A stretch of 64,000 nucleotides of DNA from NCBI GenBank assembly GCA_047495785.1, contig JBLDXI010000042.1:930001-994000 (forward strand), given 5' to 3'. This DNA is from Lepidodermella squamata. Its lineage: Eukaryota; Gastrotricha. The notes below the pieces were generated by a model that searched no databases, was not told the DNA's origin, and worked only from the letters and a program-made list of their open reading frames with translations. Both the position numbers and the translations under genes were made by a program. This document shows positions 43,241 through 53,641 of the stretch, piece after piece. Numbering within the stretch: position 1 is the stretch's first letter; each line of letters begins with the position of its first letter.

Positions 43241-43759
43241 TACTTCAAAATAAAAAACTCACAATTTCAAATTGTTAAGGCGTTTCCACATACGTTTCTA
43301 TGTATTTAGAGCTCTTCTCATAGAGCGAAGTAGGACCGCGGAACTGGTAGGGATAAGGAAAATCGACATAAGGGTCTTTGGTTTTTGGTCTTTGACTGAG
43401 TTCACCGTACGGACCGATGGAACTTTAAGGGATGATCCCTACCATCCCTAGCGGTAACCTCGCTCTCTGGCTCATCTATTTTGCGCTTGACTTAAATCTG
43501 ACCTGCAACCGACAACACAGGCAGGACTTGGGAGCTGGTCAGTTTGGGCTGCGTCAAACCTGGTAGGAGTCAGGACAAAATTGTGAGAAATTTTGGCTAT
43601 GATTATTCAAGATTTAATTTAACTGCTTGCTTTGGCTGCTGCTGATTCAATCGAGGATTTGACGAAGTTGAAAAGTCTTGAAAAATTGTTAATTACCATA
43701 TGGAAAATGATCAATCTACGACGACGATTCCATAGTATATGTTTGACCCCAGTTCAACA

Positions 43760-43930
43760 ACAGCTGACCTCATCGTCCCTTTGTTCTTTGTTGCGATCGA
43801 ATCTGTGCGTGTTTACGCGAACTCCATAGATCGCTCGACCGGAGACAGTAATTATCGATGAAAGATTGGGACAAGTCGATGTTGAGAAGGCACGTGTTGC
43901 CCAGCATTCCAACCTTGATCAACATTGGCA
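43760..43930 (+). pseudogene. Remnant of the dikinase gene 3' end, copy 2
   Basis: ACCGGAGACAGT, TTATCGATGAAAGATTGGGA and GATGTTGAGAAGGCA match the last exon of 33582-36538 in order. GTTTACGCGAACTCCATA corresponds to the segment just upstream. Frame broken. Confidence 0.6.
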
Positions 43931-44077
43931 AAGAAAACAACCATTTCAGGGATATAAATGACCTTCCTTCATACATTTATTCAACTGATAACTCGAGTAA
44001 TTGCTAGAAAATCTCAACTTATGGAAGCAGTAACTGGCGTAGCATGTTTTCTACTTCTGTTCGATTTGCTTCAGCTT

Positions 44078-45571
44078 TTATGAAAATGAAATGAGCATCA
44101 AGGCAGAGGCCAACTTGGCTGTTAGTATTCCAGTCGTTGCTGAGTTGTACCAGCTAACAGGTGGAGGAACGACTGAAAAAGAAACCGCCAATGTTAGCAA
44201 ATTTGAATTCTTGAGAACTTACTTCCACACTTCCACAAATTAGAGTAGCAGTTGAGACAGACGAAAGGCATCGCACAAAGAGAGCCCCTACCAAGATCGT
44301 CCAGCGTCGTATTACAAGGTGCTCCTTCGCCCACCAGCGGTTCTAAAGCAGTGAAATCTCATTGGATAAATGCATGTGATCGTGAAGTTTCTATCTTACG
44401 TTTAACACAAATTTTCTTTCTAGCATTAAACGCAGTCATGTAGGTGACTTCCTTTGCATCCGAGCTGCAAGCGCATTTCCGACTGAGGCACCTCAAATTA
44501 AACGCCTGTGGGCAATCCTTCTGCTGTGTGTCCGCTCGGCAGAAATCACCAGCCTGACGAGCGCGGCAACTTGTGGAGAATATGTAGTTTTTGACGTAGC
44601 CCGGCTTGCAGGCGCATCCCTCGTCGACACATACCAAGTTATAATCGTTTCGACATGGGTGCTCGCTGTTGCATGTTTCATCCAAAAATCGAAGCCGGCA
44701 TAGCCTACTGTATCGATCCGGTGTGTAACCGCTAGCACATTCGCAACGGTTGTGATCGCAGACCATGTTGTCATTGCAATCTTCCGAGTCAGAGCACACG
44801 CCGCCGAATTCAACTTTTTCTGGCACGCAGTCGTCATTGCTGCCAAGTTTATATCCTTTCTTGCATTGACATCGGCCATCAATGCATGATGCATACTCGC
44901 TCCTGCATAATCGAGAGCTATCGCAATATTCGGCTCCTCGAGGCGGGCTTGATCGTTTTATCCTGAACACGACATCAGTATCAAGGTCGTCGGCGGAGCT
45001 GTCGTATGTCCCATAGCTCATCTTACTTATTAAGGGCAAACGTTATTGTCGAAAGGCGAAAATGCTTACAAAAATTAGGGAGCTTGGAAATAAACAATAA
45101 ATGGTTTATTTTAGAGGGTGGATGGCAGACCGTCATAACAGCAAATACCCAAAACAGCAAACGCGACAAAGCAGCAACTTTTTCAACTTGCGACATGACA
45201 GCAGAAACAAGATGCATCTTTGACTTTGGTAAGTTTTTGCTGTTTTGTCGCTAAATAAAAAAGTTTCTGTTTTGTCAGATTTGCTGTTTTGTGAAGTTGC
45301 TGTTTTGTCGCTGTACCGGGTGGACGGCTTATAGGTATTAGAAAAATGTGTTTCAACTTACTTTGTTTGCATGTTCGCTTGATTCGTCGTAAAAATGGCT
45401 CGGGAAGCAGGAGCAGGCACCGGCTCCACACGTTGGCGAAACAATTTTGCAGAATGAATTCCGATCCGGGCACTGCGAATTTGCTGTGCACATCTTGCCT
45501 ATTGCGGCACGTTGCGCAAGTGATGTAGTTATAATAACAACGTAAGTGAAAACGTGACGCCAATCTTTCAT
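44078..45571 (-). CDS. EB-module GPI-anchored surface protein, gene 4
   Basis: Exons 45571-45362, 45021-44400, 44342-44223 and 44172-44078 give 348 residues with consistent phases. The signal peptide (V-F-T-Y-V-V-I-I-T-T-S-L-A) is followed by EB module 1 in exon 1. Here the exon's last cysteine is lost (E-H-A-N-K), and this intron is phase 0, not phase 1 as in the paralogs. Exon 2 begins with an Asp/Ser-rich stretch and a K-R-S-S basic site, then four EB modules. The linker exon reads G-E-G-A-P-C-N-T-T-L-D-D. Exon 4 is a GPI-type tail (L-T-A-K-L-A-S-A-L-M-L-I-S-F-S). Intron 1 contains repeated TTTGCTGTTTTGTCGC. An apparently intact gene; function unknown. Confidence 0.85.
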
Positions 45572-45779
45572 TATAATGTTAAGCCTTAAACTAGTTAACA
45601 GTGATTTGTATTTGATTTCGATTTTAAATTCAGAGCAACTCGGTTAATTTGATATTCAAACCACATCATTGAAAACCTATGCAGGATCACGTATGCAGAA
45701 TTCCGTGAATGGACCGTTCTAAAACTGGTAGGCTCCAGCCTGAAGAAAATTTGATCGAAAATAAGTGAAAAGTGGGGTT

Positions 45780-46025
45780 TGGCGAAATTTTTGACATTGT
45801 GAGATTTTGGTGCCACTTTAAAGGTCTATTAACGAGGAGTCGAATGGTATAAAAAAGGCGTTGATATTCATCAGGGTTACAGAGAAAATGGGCTACAAAG
45901 TTTAGGAGTGACAATTTCTAATTTCGAAAAATGCTCGCTTAAAATAGTTGAGTTTCCAAGAATCGTCCCTCTCAAAGTCAACATGCGTTTTGCGATTTGC
46001 TGGAAAATACAGAAAATAAGCCAAA
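45780..46025. repeat. Copy of the region upstream of the dikinase gene
   Basis: Matches parts of 32880-33330 in order, ending GCCAAA at the Harbinger insertion; its continuation (AAACCCCCTTTTCAC) is at 49521. Suggests the EB array duplications carried dikinase flanking DNA. Confidence 0.55.
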
Positions 46026-46534
46026 CGGGGTGGTGATCGTACGGACCTTAACTTAAGTGGTAACTTTTCGGATAAGTTCACTTTGTTAAGTTGACCTTTA
46101 ATTGGGGTGTGATCGAAACTCACCTTATCAAAGGTGCCCTTAGTTAAGGTCCACTTAAAGGGGTGTGATCGAACCTTAACTGGTTTTTGGACTGTTTCGA
46201 TCACTCAACTTAAATTTTCTTGGAATTAAAAAAAAAAGATAAGGAATGTGATCGAATTTAAGTTGATCTTAAATGATTGCGTAACAATGACTGCGTAATT
46301 ATTTCAAAGACAAAAAAGTGCGATTTAATTTTCAAGTTTTCAATTCAATGTTTTAATTTTGATGATTGGATTGTGGCAACTGTTTTCGCTATATTATACA
46401 GCTTGACTCACGGATTTTTATGAAATTTTTCAATCTTCCCAATTGAATGAATGGTTGATTGACTGATTGAATGATTGGTGTTTATGATTTCTTGATAATA
46501 GGGTCGATCCTTGGTTTTTTAGCTGTTCCTAAAC

Positions 46535-47593
46535 ATGCCGAAGTATTCTTTTTCCGAATTTTTCAATGATGTCAAGGAATCGCCTGATGATTCGCTTGGC
46601 CCAAGTGATAAAGATAAGGTTGATGTATCGTCTTCATCCAGCAAAAAGCCACGAAAAGCGCGCGATCCTAACTATTCAGCGGCTGATCATGGTGTTTTCA
46701 CCAACCTTCTAGAAGAAAAATTGGACGAATCAAACGAAAAAATGAGCTTCACTTTTGCGGATATTTTCTACGGTCGCTGCGCAAACGACCTGAAAGTGCG
46801 AGCATCTTTGCCCCAATTAAAGGCAAAAGGATGGAGCAAATTTGCCATTCGCTACAATCCGGTAGCCGACGTCAATCGTGACGAGACAAGTCTCAAAAAG
46901 CATTTCGAAAATAGGTTTTTGGAGAAACCGAAAGCTGAGATACGGGGGAAAAAAGCGGATTCCAAGAAGACCGGTGGAGGAGTTGGCTTGGCTCTCAAAC
47001 CCATGTCCAAAGAAGCGGAAATGTTGGAAAAGCACGCGCCTCATAAAGTTCACGCCGTTTCGAATATTACTGACAGTTCAGCTTTGACTGTCGTCAATAA
47101 GGCAGGCGCTCCAGCAACAATTGGAAGATCAGACGTTTCTCCTCTACCATCAACGAGTCAACAGGAAGATAGGTCAGAAGAGTCAAGTACAGCAACTGAC
47201 TCGGATGAGAGTGGTGCCGAGGAAGATCGCGATACAGCGGAAGCTAATACCCAACCAGAATTGGCAAAATCAAATAACGATAATGACCAGGAAATCGAAC
47301 AGCTGATGAAGTTCGCTAACAACCGCGAGAAAAGTGCTCCTAGCTCTAGCAAAGCCGATGAAATTAAAGCTCTTCAAGTTGAAAAGAGCCGCGGTTTACA
47401 CAAGAAAGACCGCGAGAAATCTTCATTCGATTTGTTTTTGGAGGAACAAAGCGCCATGCTGAAGGAAGAGCATAAAAGTACGTTGTATACGTCTGCTTCT
47501 TTGCAAAAATCAGCCGAGGCAAGTACGAGACTAGCCGATTTGAAGGCAAAACTTGTCGAAAAGCAGTTGGAAAAAATGAACAAGGGTGGCTAA
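46535..47593 (+). CDS. Harbinger Myb/SANT-like DNA-binding partner protein
   Basis: A single 352-codon frame begins M-P-K-Y-S-F-S-E-F-F. A basic stretch (K-K-P-R-K-A-R) precedes a helical region at about residues 48-130 with W-S-K-F-A-I-R-Y and a conserved F-A-D-I-F, resembling the Myb/SANT-like trihelix of Harbinger partner proteins. The middle is Ser/Glu-rich and disordered, and the C-terminal about 80 residues are charged and likely coiled (L-A-D-L-K-A-K-L-V-E-K-Q-L-E-K). In known Harbinger elements such a protein binds the ends and carries the nuclease into the nucleus. Position directly upstream of the nuclease on the same strand supports this. The domain call is by pattern only. Confidence 0.75.
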   Translation: MPKYSFSEFFNDVKESPDDSLGPSDKDKVDVSSSSSKKPRKARDPNYSAADHGVFTNLLEEKLDESNEKMSFTFADIFYGRCANDLKVRASLPQLKAKGWSKFAIRYNPVADVNRDETSLKKHFENRFLEKPKAEIRGKKADSKKTGGGVGLALKPMSKEAEMLEKHAPHKVHAVSNITDSSALTVVNKAGAPATIGRSDVSPLPSTSQQEDRSEESSTATDSDESGAEEDRDTAEANTQPELAKSNNDNDQEIEQLMKFANNREKSAPSSSKADEIKALQVEKSRGLHKKDREKSSFDLFLEEQSAMLKEEHKSTLYTSASLQKSAEASTRLADLKAKLVEKQLEKMNKGG

Positions 47594-47789
47594 AACTCGC
47601 TTAAAATGGCTCGATGATTTCAAAATTCTGATAATTAATTCCTGTACATAATAATTGCTCAGCCTGAATAATAACGAGTCTTCATTACGATATGACTATT
47701 CTGTTAAAAATTATAAATAAAAGTGTAAAATTGCAGAATTTTCCCACCAGCTATTAGGTTTATAAAACTTAGTTTTTTGGTTACCGTTA

Positions 47790-49016
47790 ATGGCTGCGTT
47801 TTTTGAATTTCAAAACGTACGCCGAGGACGCTTTCGCGGTCAGGTACGAATGCTGCGGTTGTTGGAAGCCATTGGTGAAGCTCGACAACCTATGCGATTC
47901 GAAAGATTTTTTCACGACAGAAGAGACGAGATGAACCGGTGGAATGATACCGAGTTTTTCGACCGGTACAAGTTGACCAAAGAGGTGGTTATTCGATTGG
48001 AGCAGTTCTTGGAGCCTGATCTGCTTCAACGTACTACACAACGAAATCACGCGTTGTCGCTGAATCAGGTCATCATATCAGCCTTGCACTATTACGGAAG
48101 TGGCTCAAAACAGAGGATTGTAGGTGAGTTCGAAGTTTTATGGGGTTTGATCTTGAAAATGTCTTATAATCTAAAGGTTCGGACCTGGGTTTACACCGTA
48201 CAACTGTTACAAAGAATGTCAAGGCAGTAACTCGTGCCCTTGTCGCTCACTTCCATGACTACATCAAACTACCTGCAAACCAACAAGAAGCCAACCGAGT
48301 AATGACGGACTTTCATCAATATTCCGGCCTGCCTGGTTGTGTAGGTGTCGTGGATGGCGCTTTACTCAAAATTAGGCGCCCCGGAGAACTACCAGACCCA
48401 GAATCATTCATGTGCCGAAAAGGTTTGTGAATCATTTATTGACTGTTAATGCGAAAAAATGAAACAAAATTTAGGTTTCTACGCAATTAACAGCATGCTT
48501 GTATGCGACCGGTACTTCCGATTAATTTTCGCTGTAGCGCAACACTCTGGCTCAACTCATGACGTCGTTGTTCTAAATTCGACGAACTTGGGCGAAATTG
48601 TGACGCAAATGTACCCGGGTGGCCATCTTCTTGGCGACAGTGGATATACACCTTGCCGTGAATGGCTAATTACTCCTTTGGCCCAAGGCGATGCGAATAC
48701 GCCCGCTCAGCTTGCATTTCAGCGCGCTTTCTTGCGAGCTCGTTTTCTAATCGAGCGGCTGATTGGTATACTCAGGGCCCGTTTCGCCGTCCTTCGTGTC
48801 GACGATAACGAAATTCGACTGAATATCCACAACGCACCGAACATGTTTCTCGCATGTTGTGTACTTCACAATATTTGCGTTGAACACAATTGTCCTGTAA
48901 AAGAAGCATGGATGCCGTCTGATGATGATATCCTACGAGAGATGGGTCCATTCATTGGTGGCGCTGACGCCCGCGGTCGAGCAAAGCGCGATGCGTTGAT
49001 TGCCCGCTTTGCATGA
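47790..49016 (+). CDS. Harbinger DDE nuclease (HARBI1-like)
   Basis: Exons 47790-48123, 48177-48422 and 48475-49016, phases consistent, 373 residues. The N-terminal helical region (E-F-F-D-R-Y-K-L-T-K-E-V-V-I-R-L) is typical of the family. The catalytic acids are all present: G-V-V-D-G-A, L-L-G-D-S-G-Y, and I-E-R-L-I-G. The end H-N-I-C-V-E-H-N is characteristic. No stops or shifts. It cuts and inserts the element together with the upstream Myb-like protein. The host gene HARBI1 has the same fold, but the terminal repeats here show this is a transposon gene. Confidence 0.92.
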
Positions 49017-49651
49017 AGTTACAGCTCTCCTGCACACTGAACCTTCGAACTATTGCTAATTAAGTTGCAACTTATCATATTTGTATCATCACTTCACTTA
49101 TTTTCGAATAAAATCGAACGTTGTTTTTTACGAAAGTAACGTTTGGGTACTGTTCGTAGAGGTCTATAGAGAGCCAGTGTACTTCTGTTAGAAATTTAAA
49201 CCGATTTTTTCCCGTCGAAAATAGCGTAAACACCCGGCTGAGGGACCTCTCGAGGTCACTTAAACTTAGGGGTGTGACAGCCCTTAACTTATTTCCTTAA
49301 GTCCATTTTATGGCGTCTTTTTCTTTCGATCACTTACTTAATGTTAAAAAGTTGAAAATGTTTACTTATTTCCTTAACTTGAGCGTTCGATCACACCTCG
49401 ACTTAAGTTGACCCTTAAGTTGAAAAACAGTTAAAGATAAGGGCGACCTTAACTTTCGATCACCAACCTTAGCACTTGAGGAATTAAGGTGGGGTTAAGG
49501 AGCTTACGATCACCACCCCGAAACCCCCTTTTCACTTCTTTTCGGTCATTTATAAAAAAAAAATGGTGATTCTTCCGTTCGAAATTCTGCATAATAAGTA
49601 AAAGGGGTTAAGGAGGGCCAGTTATAAGGGAAAAGTCACATAAAGACGAGG

Positions 49652-49653
<2 letters not shown>

Positions 49654-49682
<29 letters not shown>
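49654..49682. repeat. (AT)n microsatellite
   Basis: About 14 AT units. Confidence 0.95.
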
Positions 49683-49683
<1 letters not shown>

Positions 49684-49764
49684 CCGAGTTCGAAGAGATA
49701 AAACTTTTTTAATAGCAGATGGTTTTTTATTATGTACGTACGTAAATTGTATAATACATAATTC

Positions 49765-49880
49765 ATACGACGCAACGAGAGCGGATGTTACATATTTAAG
49801 TCGTGTAACCTGGATGATATCTCAGCAACCGGAGTGACAATTGCGGCAAAAACGTATTGCTACACCGAGCTTAACAGCTT
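49765..49880 (-). promoter_or_regulatory. EB upstream block, orphan copy
   Basis: GAGCGGATGTTACATATTTA, GATGATATCTCAGCAACCGG and GAGCTTAACAG match the EB upstream block, but no EB exon 1 lies just to its left; the Harbinger element ends 250 bp away. Confidence 0.45.
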
Positions 49881-50103
49881 AGTTAAGCTTAAGCCATAAG
49901 TACTTGAAACTTGAATACAATGATTAGCGTTAGTTTGCTAGAACTCAAACGTGTAAATGTTACTAAAAATCTCTATCTCAATATCTCAATCTTTCTCCGC
50001 TTAAACTGAAAAGCTATCCTTTTTTATCTTGGATACGAAAATCCAAGCCTTAAAAATCATTGCTTTATTGAAAACTTCAATTCGATCAAAAAACTGGCGC
50101 ATA

Positions 50104-50865
50104 CCGTAACGAGTGGTAACTTTGGACAAAACGTGTTTTTCGAACATTAAAAATCAGCCTTTGCTCCTAAATTTCTGAAATTTTTACCAAAGGTGGGGAC
50201 GGTGATTCTTGAATTTACTGCAAATTCTAGAAATTTTTAGAATTTTACCTGACCTTTGGTTAATTAATATGTGTTCCGGTAACTTTGGACAATTAGAGGG
50301 TAGTTTTGGACACTCATTTGCATATGCAATTTCATTGCAATTTCATTGTGAATTATCTGCTTATCATGGTTTTTCATTTAATCTTGGGTCAGATTTCGAA
50401 AAAAATTATGAACAGATGGCGCATCATCTGTTTCTTGGAAGTTCAAAAAAATACGTTTCTGCGCAGCAGCATACTTAACCCGTCCAAAAGTGTCCAAAAT
50501 TACCCCAATTTTCACCTGTTTTTCAGGTAAATGTCCTGCTAAAACGCGTCGACGGATTGTCATTTTTTCTTCGACTATCGGGAGAGTAAATATAGGAGAA
50601 TGCTCATGTCAATTTTTATTGAAAAATGTTCGATTTTTAGAAAGATAGAAGGGGGGTCCCAAAACGGCACCCAAAGTCTAACTGCTTGCAACTTTTTCGG
50701 ATTTCAGCTCCAATCGTCTTGATTTTTATTTCAAACGAAAGCTGAGGAGACGGAGAATTTTATGCAAAAAACCCCATGATTTAAACGTTCAAGCCTGAAA
50801 AGCTAAACACCTGCAAACCCGAAAGTGTTCAAAGTTACCGTGTCCACAATCACCACACGTTACGG
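50104..50865. mobile_element. Non-autonomous element with CCGTAACG ends
   Basis: Ends CCGTAACGAGTGGT and ACCACACGTTACGG, TA on both sides. GTAACTTTGGAC and GTCCAAAATTACC motifs recur inside, pairing over long range. No transposase. Confidence 0.65.
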
Positions 50866-50984
50866 TAATATAAATGACATCTAAAGCTTGTTGTTGTAGT
50901 TTTTCGTGAAAATTAAGAGCCCAATTTTCTAATGAACAAGACCTAATTTTCGAGGTTAAATTGTCCAAACTTACTGCCGCATTT

Positions 50985-51530
50985 TAATACATTAACATCG
51001 CAGTTTTGGCAGACGTAAGGCATGAAGCATAGAGTTCCTTGTCCCAGGGCATTCAAAGTCGCATTGCAAGCCGTCGCCAGCCGTCGATTCTAAACCATCG
51101 ATAATCAAGTTTCTTGAATCATATGACAATAATGGCTAAATTACATGTAATGCATGCTTTCTGTTCAGTCGAAGCCGAGGTCATGTGAGCAACTTCACGG
51201 TTGTTCGTGGTGCATGAGCACTTGCCGCTGATGCAAGCCTAATGCGGCGTCTTGGAGCAATCGTCGTTGTTCGTACAGGTGTCGCCAACAGTTCGAAGGC
51301 GGCACTCATAGCCGTTGCTGCTCGTGTAGCCGCTAATGCATTCGCCCTGGTTCTCCATGCACTTGAGGTTGTAGTAGCATTGAATCCAATTGTAGCATTT
51401 GCTTCCGGATTGGACACTGGCGGTGGCTGGTACGCAGTCGTCGCCTTTCGGGCCGGATTTGTAGCCTTTCAGGCATTGAAATACTTGTTTGCCGCTATTG
51501 CTGTTGTCATCCCGGTTGCCAAACGGACGT
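50985..51530 (-). pseudogene. EB gene 5, truncated paralog of gene 9
   Basis: The minus strand from 51490 reads C-L-K-G-Y-K-S-G-P-K-G-D-D-C-V and then two EB modules very like gene 9 at 58288-60796. A TAG at about 51241 interrupts where gene 9 has N-L-V, and the last module (S-G-K-C-S-C) continues in frame to about 51150. An exon 3 copy lies at about 51098-50990 (C-N-A-T-L-N-A-L-G-Q-G-T). Exon 1, the first module of exon 2, and exon 4 are absent. The 5' end is fused to an inverted EB upstream block at 51520. Confidence 0.8.
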
Positions 51531-51780
51531 ATCAGCTTGATATGATACCTTGAAAAATATCCACTCTCGATGCATCCTCTCTCGGTCTTTAACATTGATC
51601 CGCGATATGTCTAGAATTATATATATCATAGAACCTTCCGATTACTAGAAAAGGCTTCCCTCTCTTTTCTCGGAATTAGCCTCACTACCTTAACATGTCG
51701 AACTTTTACCATTAGAATGAACTCTTGGTTTTGCATCTTCCTTACCCTAAAAAAGTTTTCGAAAAAGTTGTTGAGGACCC
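51515..51780 (+). pseudogene. Inverted EB upstream block plus exon 1 relic
   Basis: At 51515-51600 the EB upstream block reads in reverse (GATACCTTGAAAAATATCC, GATGCATCCTC). At 51717-51750 the plus strand encodes M-N-S-W-F-C-I-F-L-T-L, the EB signal peptide, then loses homology. Promoter block and start are thus both inverted relative to the rest of the array. Confidence 0.65.
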
Positions 51781-51959
51781 ATGGCCAAGGTGAATTCACC
51801 TCGGAGGATTATAGGCTTATTTTCATGAAAACATCCAGCTATTTGAGCTATAGTAATATGCTAGCTAATAGCTATCTAATTTGCAAAGCTTTGAGGTAGT
51901 TTTAAGTTGGTAGATGAGTAATTGCCATATCATGCTTCAAGTGTTCAGTACATCACGCT

Positions 51960-52325
51960 ATAGAGTGATCATCCACGAGCTTTTCTGTGTGCACAGCAGT
52001 TCAATAAAATGTCATCTACAGAAAATATAGAAAAAAAACACGCATCAAAACATTGTTTCCACGTGATCTACCCCTTGTGGAAATGACAAAGAACGCCAAG
52101 CCGCTTTATCAACGAGCAGCCTCGACAAGGCGGCGGCGAATAACGGCACATAGCGAAGAAGGAAATGGATCATGTGATATCGTGATGTGTGCCCATCAGT
52201 TCAATGGCTGGTATTGTTTTGATGTTATGATGTACTGGCCTCGTGACGCTCGAAGATGATTAGCTAAGATCACCCTCAAGCTATTATATGTTTTTGTGTG
52301 TACAGCAGTTCAATGACTGGAAGCG
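51960..52325 (+). promoter_or_regulatory. Three partial copies of the peptide-gene core promoter block
   Basis: GTGTGCACAGCAGTTCAAT (51988), GTGTGCCCATCAGTTCAATGG (52189, one base shortened at its ends) and GTGTGTACAGCAGTTCAATG (52297). The last lies about 115 bp before the ATG at 52418. The first two copies look like earlier duplicates whose coding parts are gone. Confidence 0.55.
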
Positions 52326-52417
52326 AGCTTTTCGAGTCGTCGATTCCCCTCAAGTTTATTCCTTAATTTTTCAACTTAAATTAAACGTTCAATTCTCACT
52401 ACTTTTCTACTCGAATT

Positions 52418-52734
52418 ATGGCGAAGCTAGCTCTAATTATTGCTGTTATGGTGAAATTATATTGTATAGAAGCTATATGCATCAATTAATTGCTTCTTTT
52501 CAGGCTATCGTTGCCGATGTTGCTCTGTCAGTAGCTGTCGGTACACCATGCACATCCCATGGTGTACCCGGCATATACGTGAGGTTCCAGAACAGTCCTG
52601 TGTACTGCAGAACTTCGGCCAAGCGTGAGGAAGCCGTCTTGGAAGAAGCTGCTCGTGGACTCTGTCATACCGCTGGCGGCAGGTTGGGTCACTGGGTGCA
52701 ACATGGCAACCGAAGTCCGACCTGCGAAATCTAA
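52418..52734 (+). CDS. Precursor of the two-cysteine peptide family, third locus
   Basis: Exons 52418-52450 and 52504-52734, phase 0, 87 residues. The signal peptide M-A-K-L-A-L-I-I-A-V-M is continued by A-I-V-A after the splice, matching the other two loci. Unit 1: G-T-P-C ... G-I-Y-V ... C with exactly 18 residues between cysteines. Then the acidic spacer E-E-A-V-L-E-E-A-A-R, and a divergent unit 2 (G-L-C-H ... T-C) with 19 between. No basic run as strong as in the first locus. A TATATAATAAAA polyadenylation-type signal lies near 52850. It sits inside the EB array, far from the other two genes, so the family has dispersed. Confidence 0.75.
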
Positions 52735-53239
52735 ATCTCAACCAAGTAAGTGAACGTGGAAGGGAGAGGAGAAGAAGGTGTTTTAAACTTCTGCTGGCAT
52801 TCTACATGCGATGCCGATAAACTGGAAGAGATAACGGTCGATACTGATATATAATAAAACATACGCTAGTGAAGGTGTATCTTATTAGTTACCGTATAGG
52901 GGCACCGTGGAAAAGACAGGCAATGTTGAAACTTGAGACCGGTAGAGGATGCATCGAGAGCGGATGTTTTTCAAGGTATCATTGCTGCCTATTGAACTGT
53001 CAAAGACCAAAGAGCGGACCCTTATGTCGATTTCCCTCATCCTAACCAGTTCTCCTGTCCTTCCTCGCTATTTGATACGGCCTCGGAGCTTGCGTCTGAT
53101 TGGTAAGCACAACTGGCGCTGTGGTATGAACAAAAGGTTTTGCTAGGGTTTAAGGTTCTAACTTTTCAGTAGAATAATATGACCTTCGTCTCGATGCTAT
53201 GACGGCTTTACTTTATAGATATTATATCAGAAAAGTAGA

Positions 53240-53370
53240 GGCCGGAAGAGGATGCATCCATAGCGGTTATTCAAGGTATCCAATCCAGCAGCTACGTCAG
53301 CTCGGCAACCCGGTTGACAATTAAAGCGAAAATAAATTCCTACGCGTTGTTCAATAGCTAATTCGATCTT
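53240..53370 (-). promoter_or_regulatory. EB upstream block, orphan copy
   Basis: GAGGATGCATCCATAGCGG, TTCAAGGTATCCAATCC, GCTACGTCAGCTCGGCAACC and TTCCTACGCGTTG. No EB exon 1 to its left. The segment 52925-53160 also matches 40690-40740 plus 41010-41180. Confidence 0.5.
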
Positions 53371-53641
53371 AGCTAATTCGAGTCCTATTGATCGGTTTAG
53401 ATTTGGAGATTTATAAAACCTCAATTTTTTGACAGTGAACCAAAGATTTAACAGAAAACGACAATTTCACATCTTAGCGCAGTTATTGATGATTCAATAA
53501 CGGAAATAGAGACAAAATATAAGAAGAAGAATCGTTATCCTCGCAAATTTATCATAGTTTTATTCTTCTGATAACTTGAGTAATTTCCAGTACCTCCAAA
53601 CTTATTAAAGCATGCATTGCTCAGTTCGTTTCGCTCAGCTT

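Larger units (their letters stand above)
46026..49520 (+). mobile_element. Complete PIF/Harbinger transposon
   Basis: 3,495 bp, ends CGGGGTGGTGATCGTA (46026) and the complement (49520), with the 3-bp duplication AAA on both sides (46023-46025, 49521-49523). Several TGATCGAA / CTTAACT motifs lie inside both ends. It encodes the two proteins these elements need, both on the plus strand and both open. The unoccupied paralogous site near 33323 confirms the boundaries. Confidence 0.92.
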
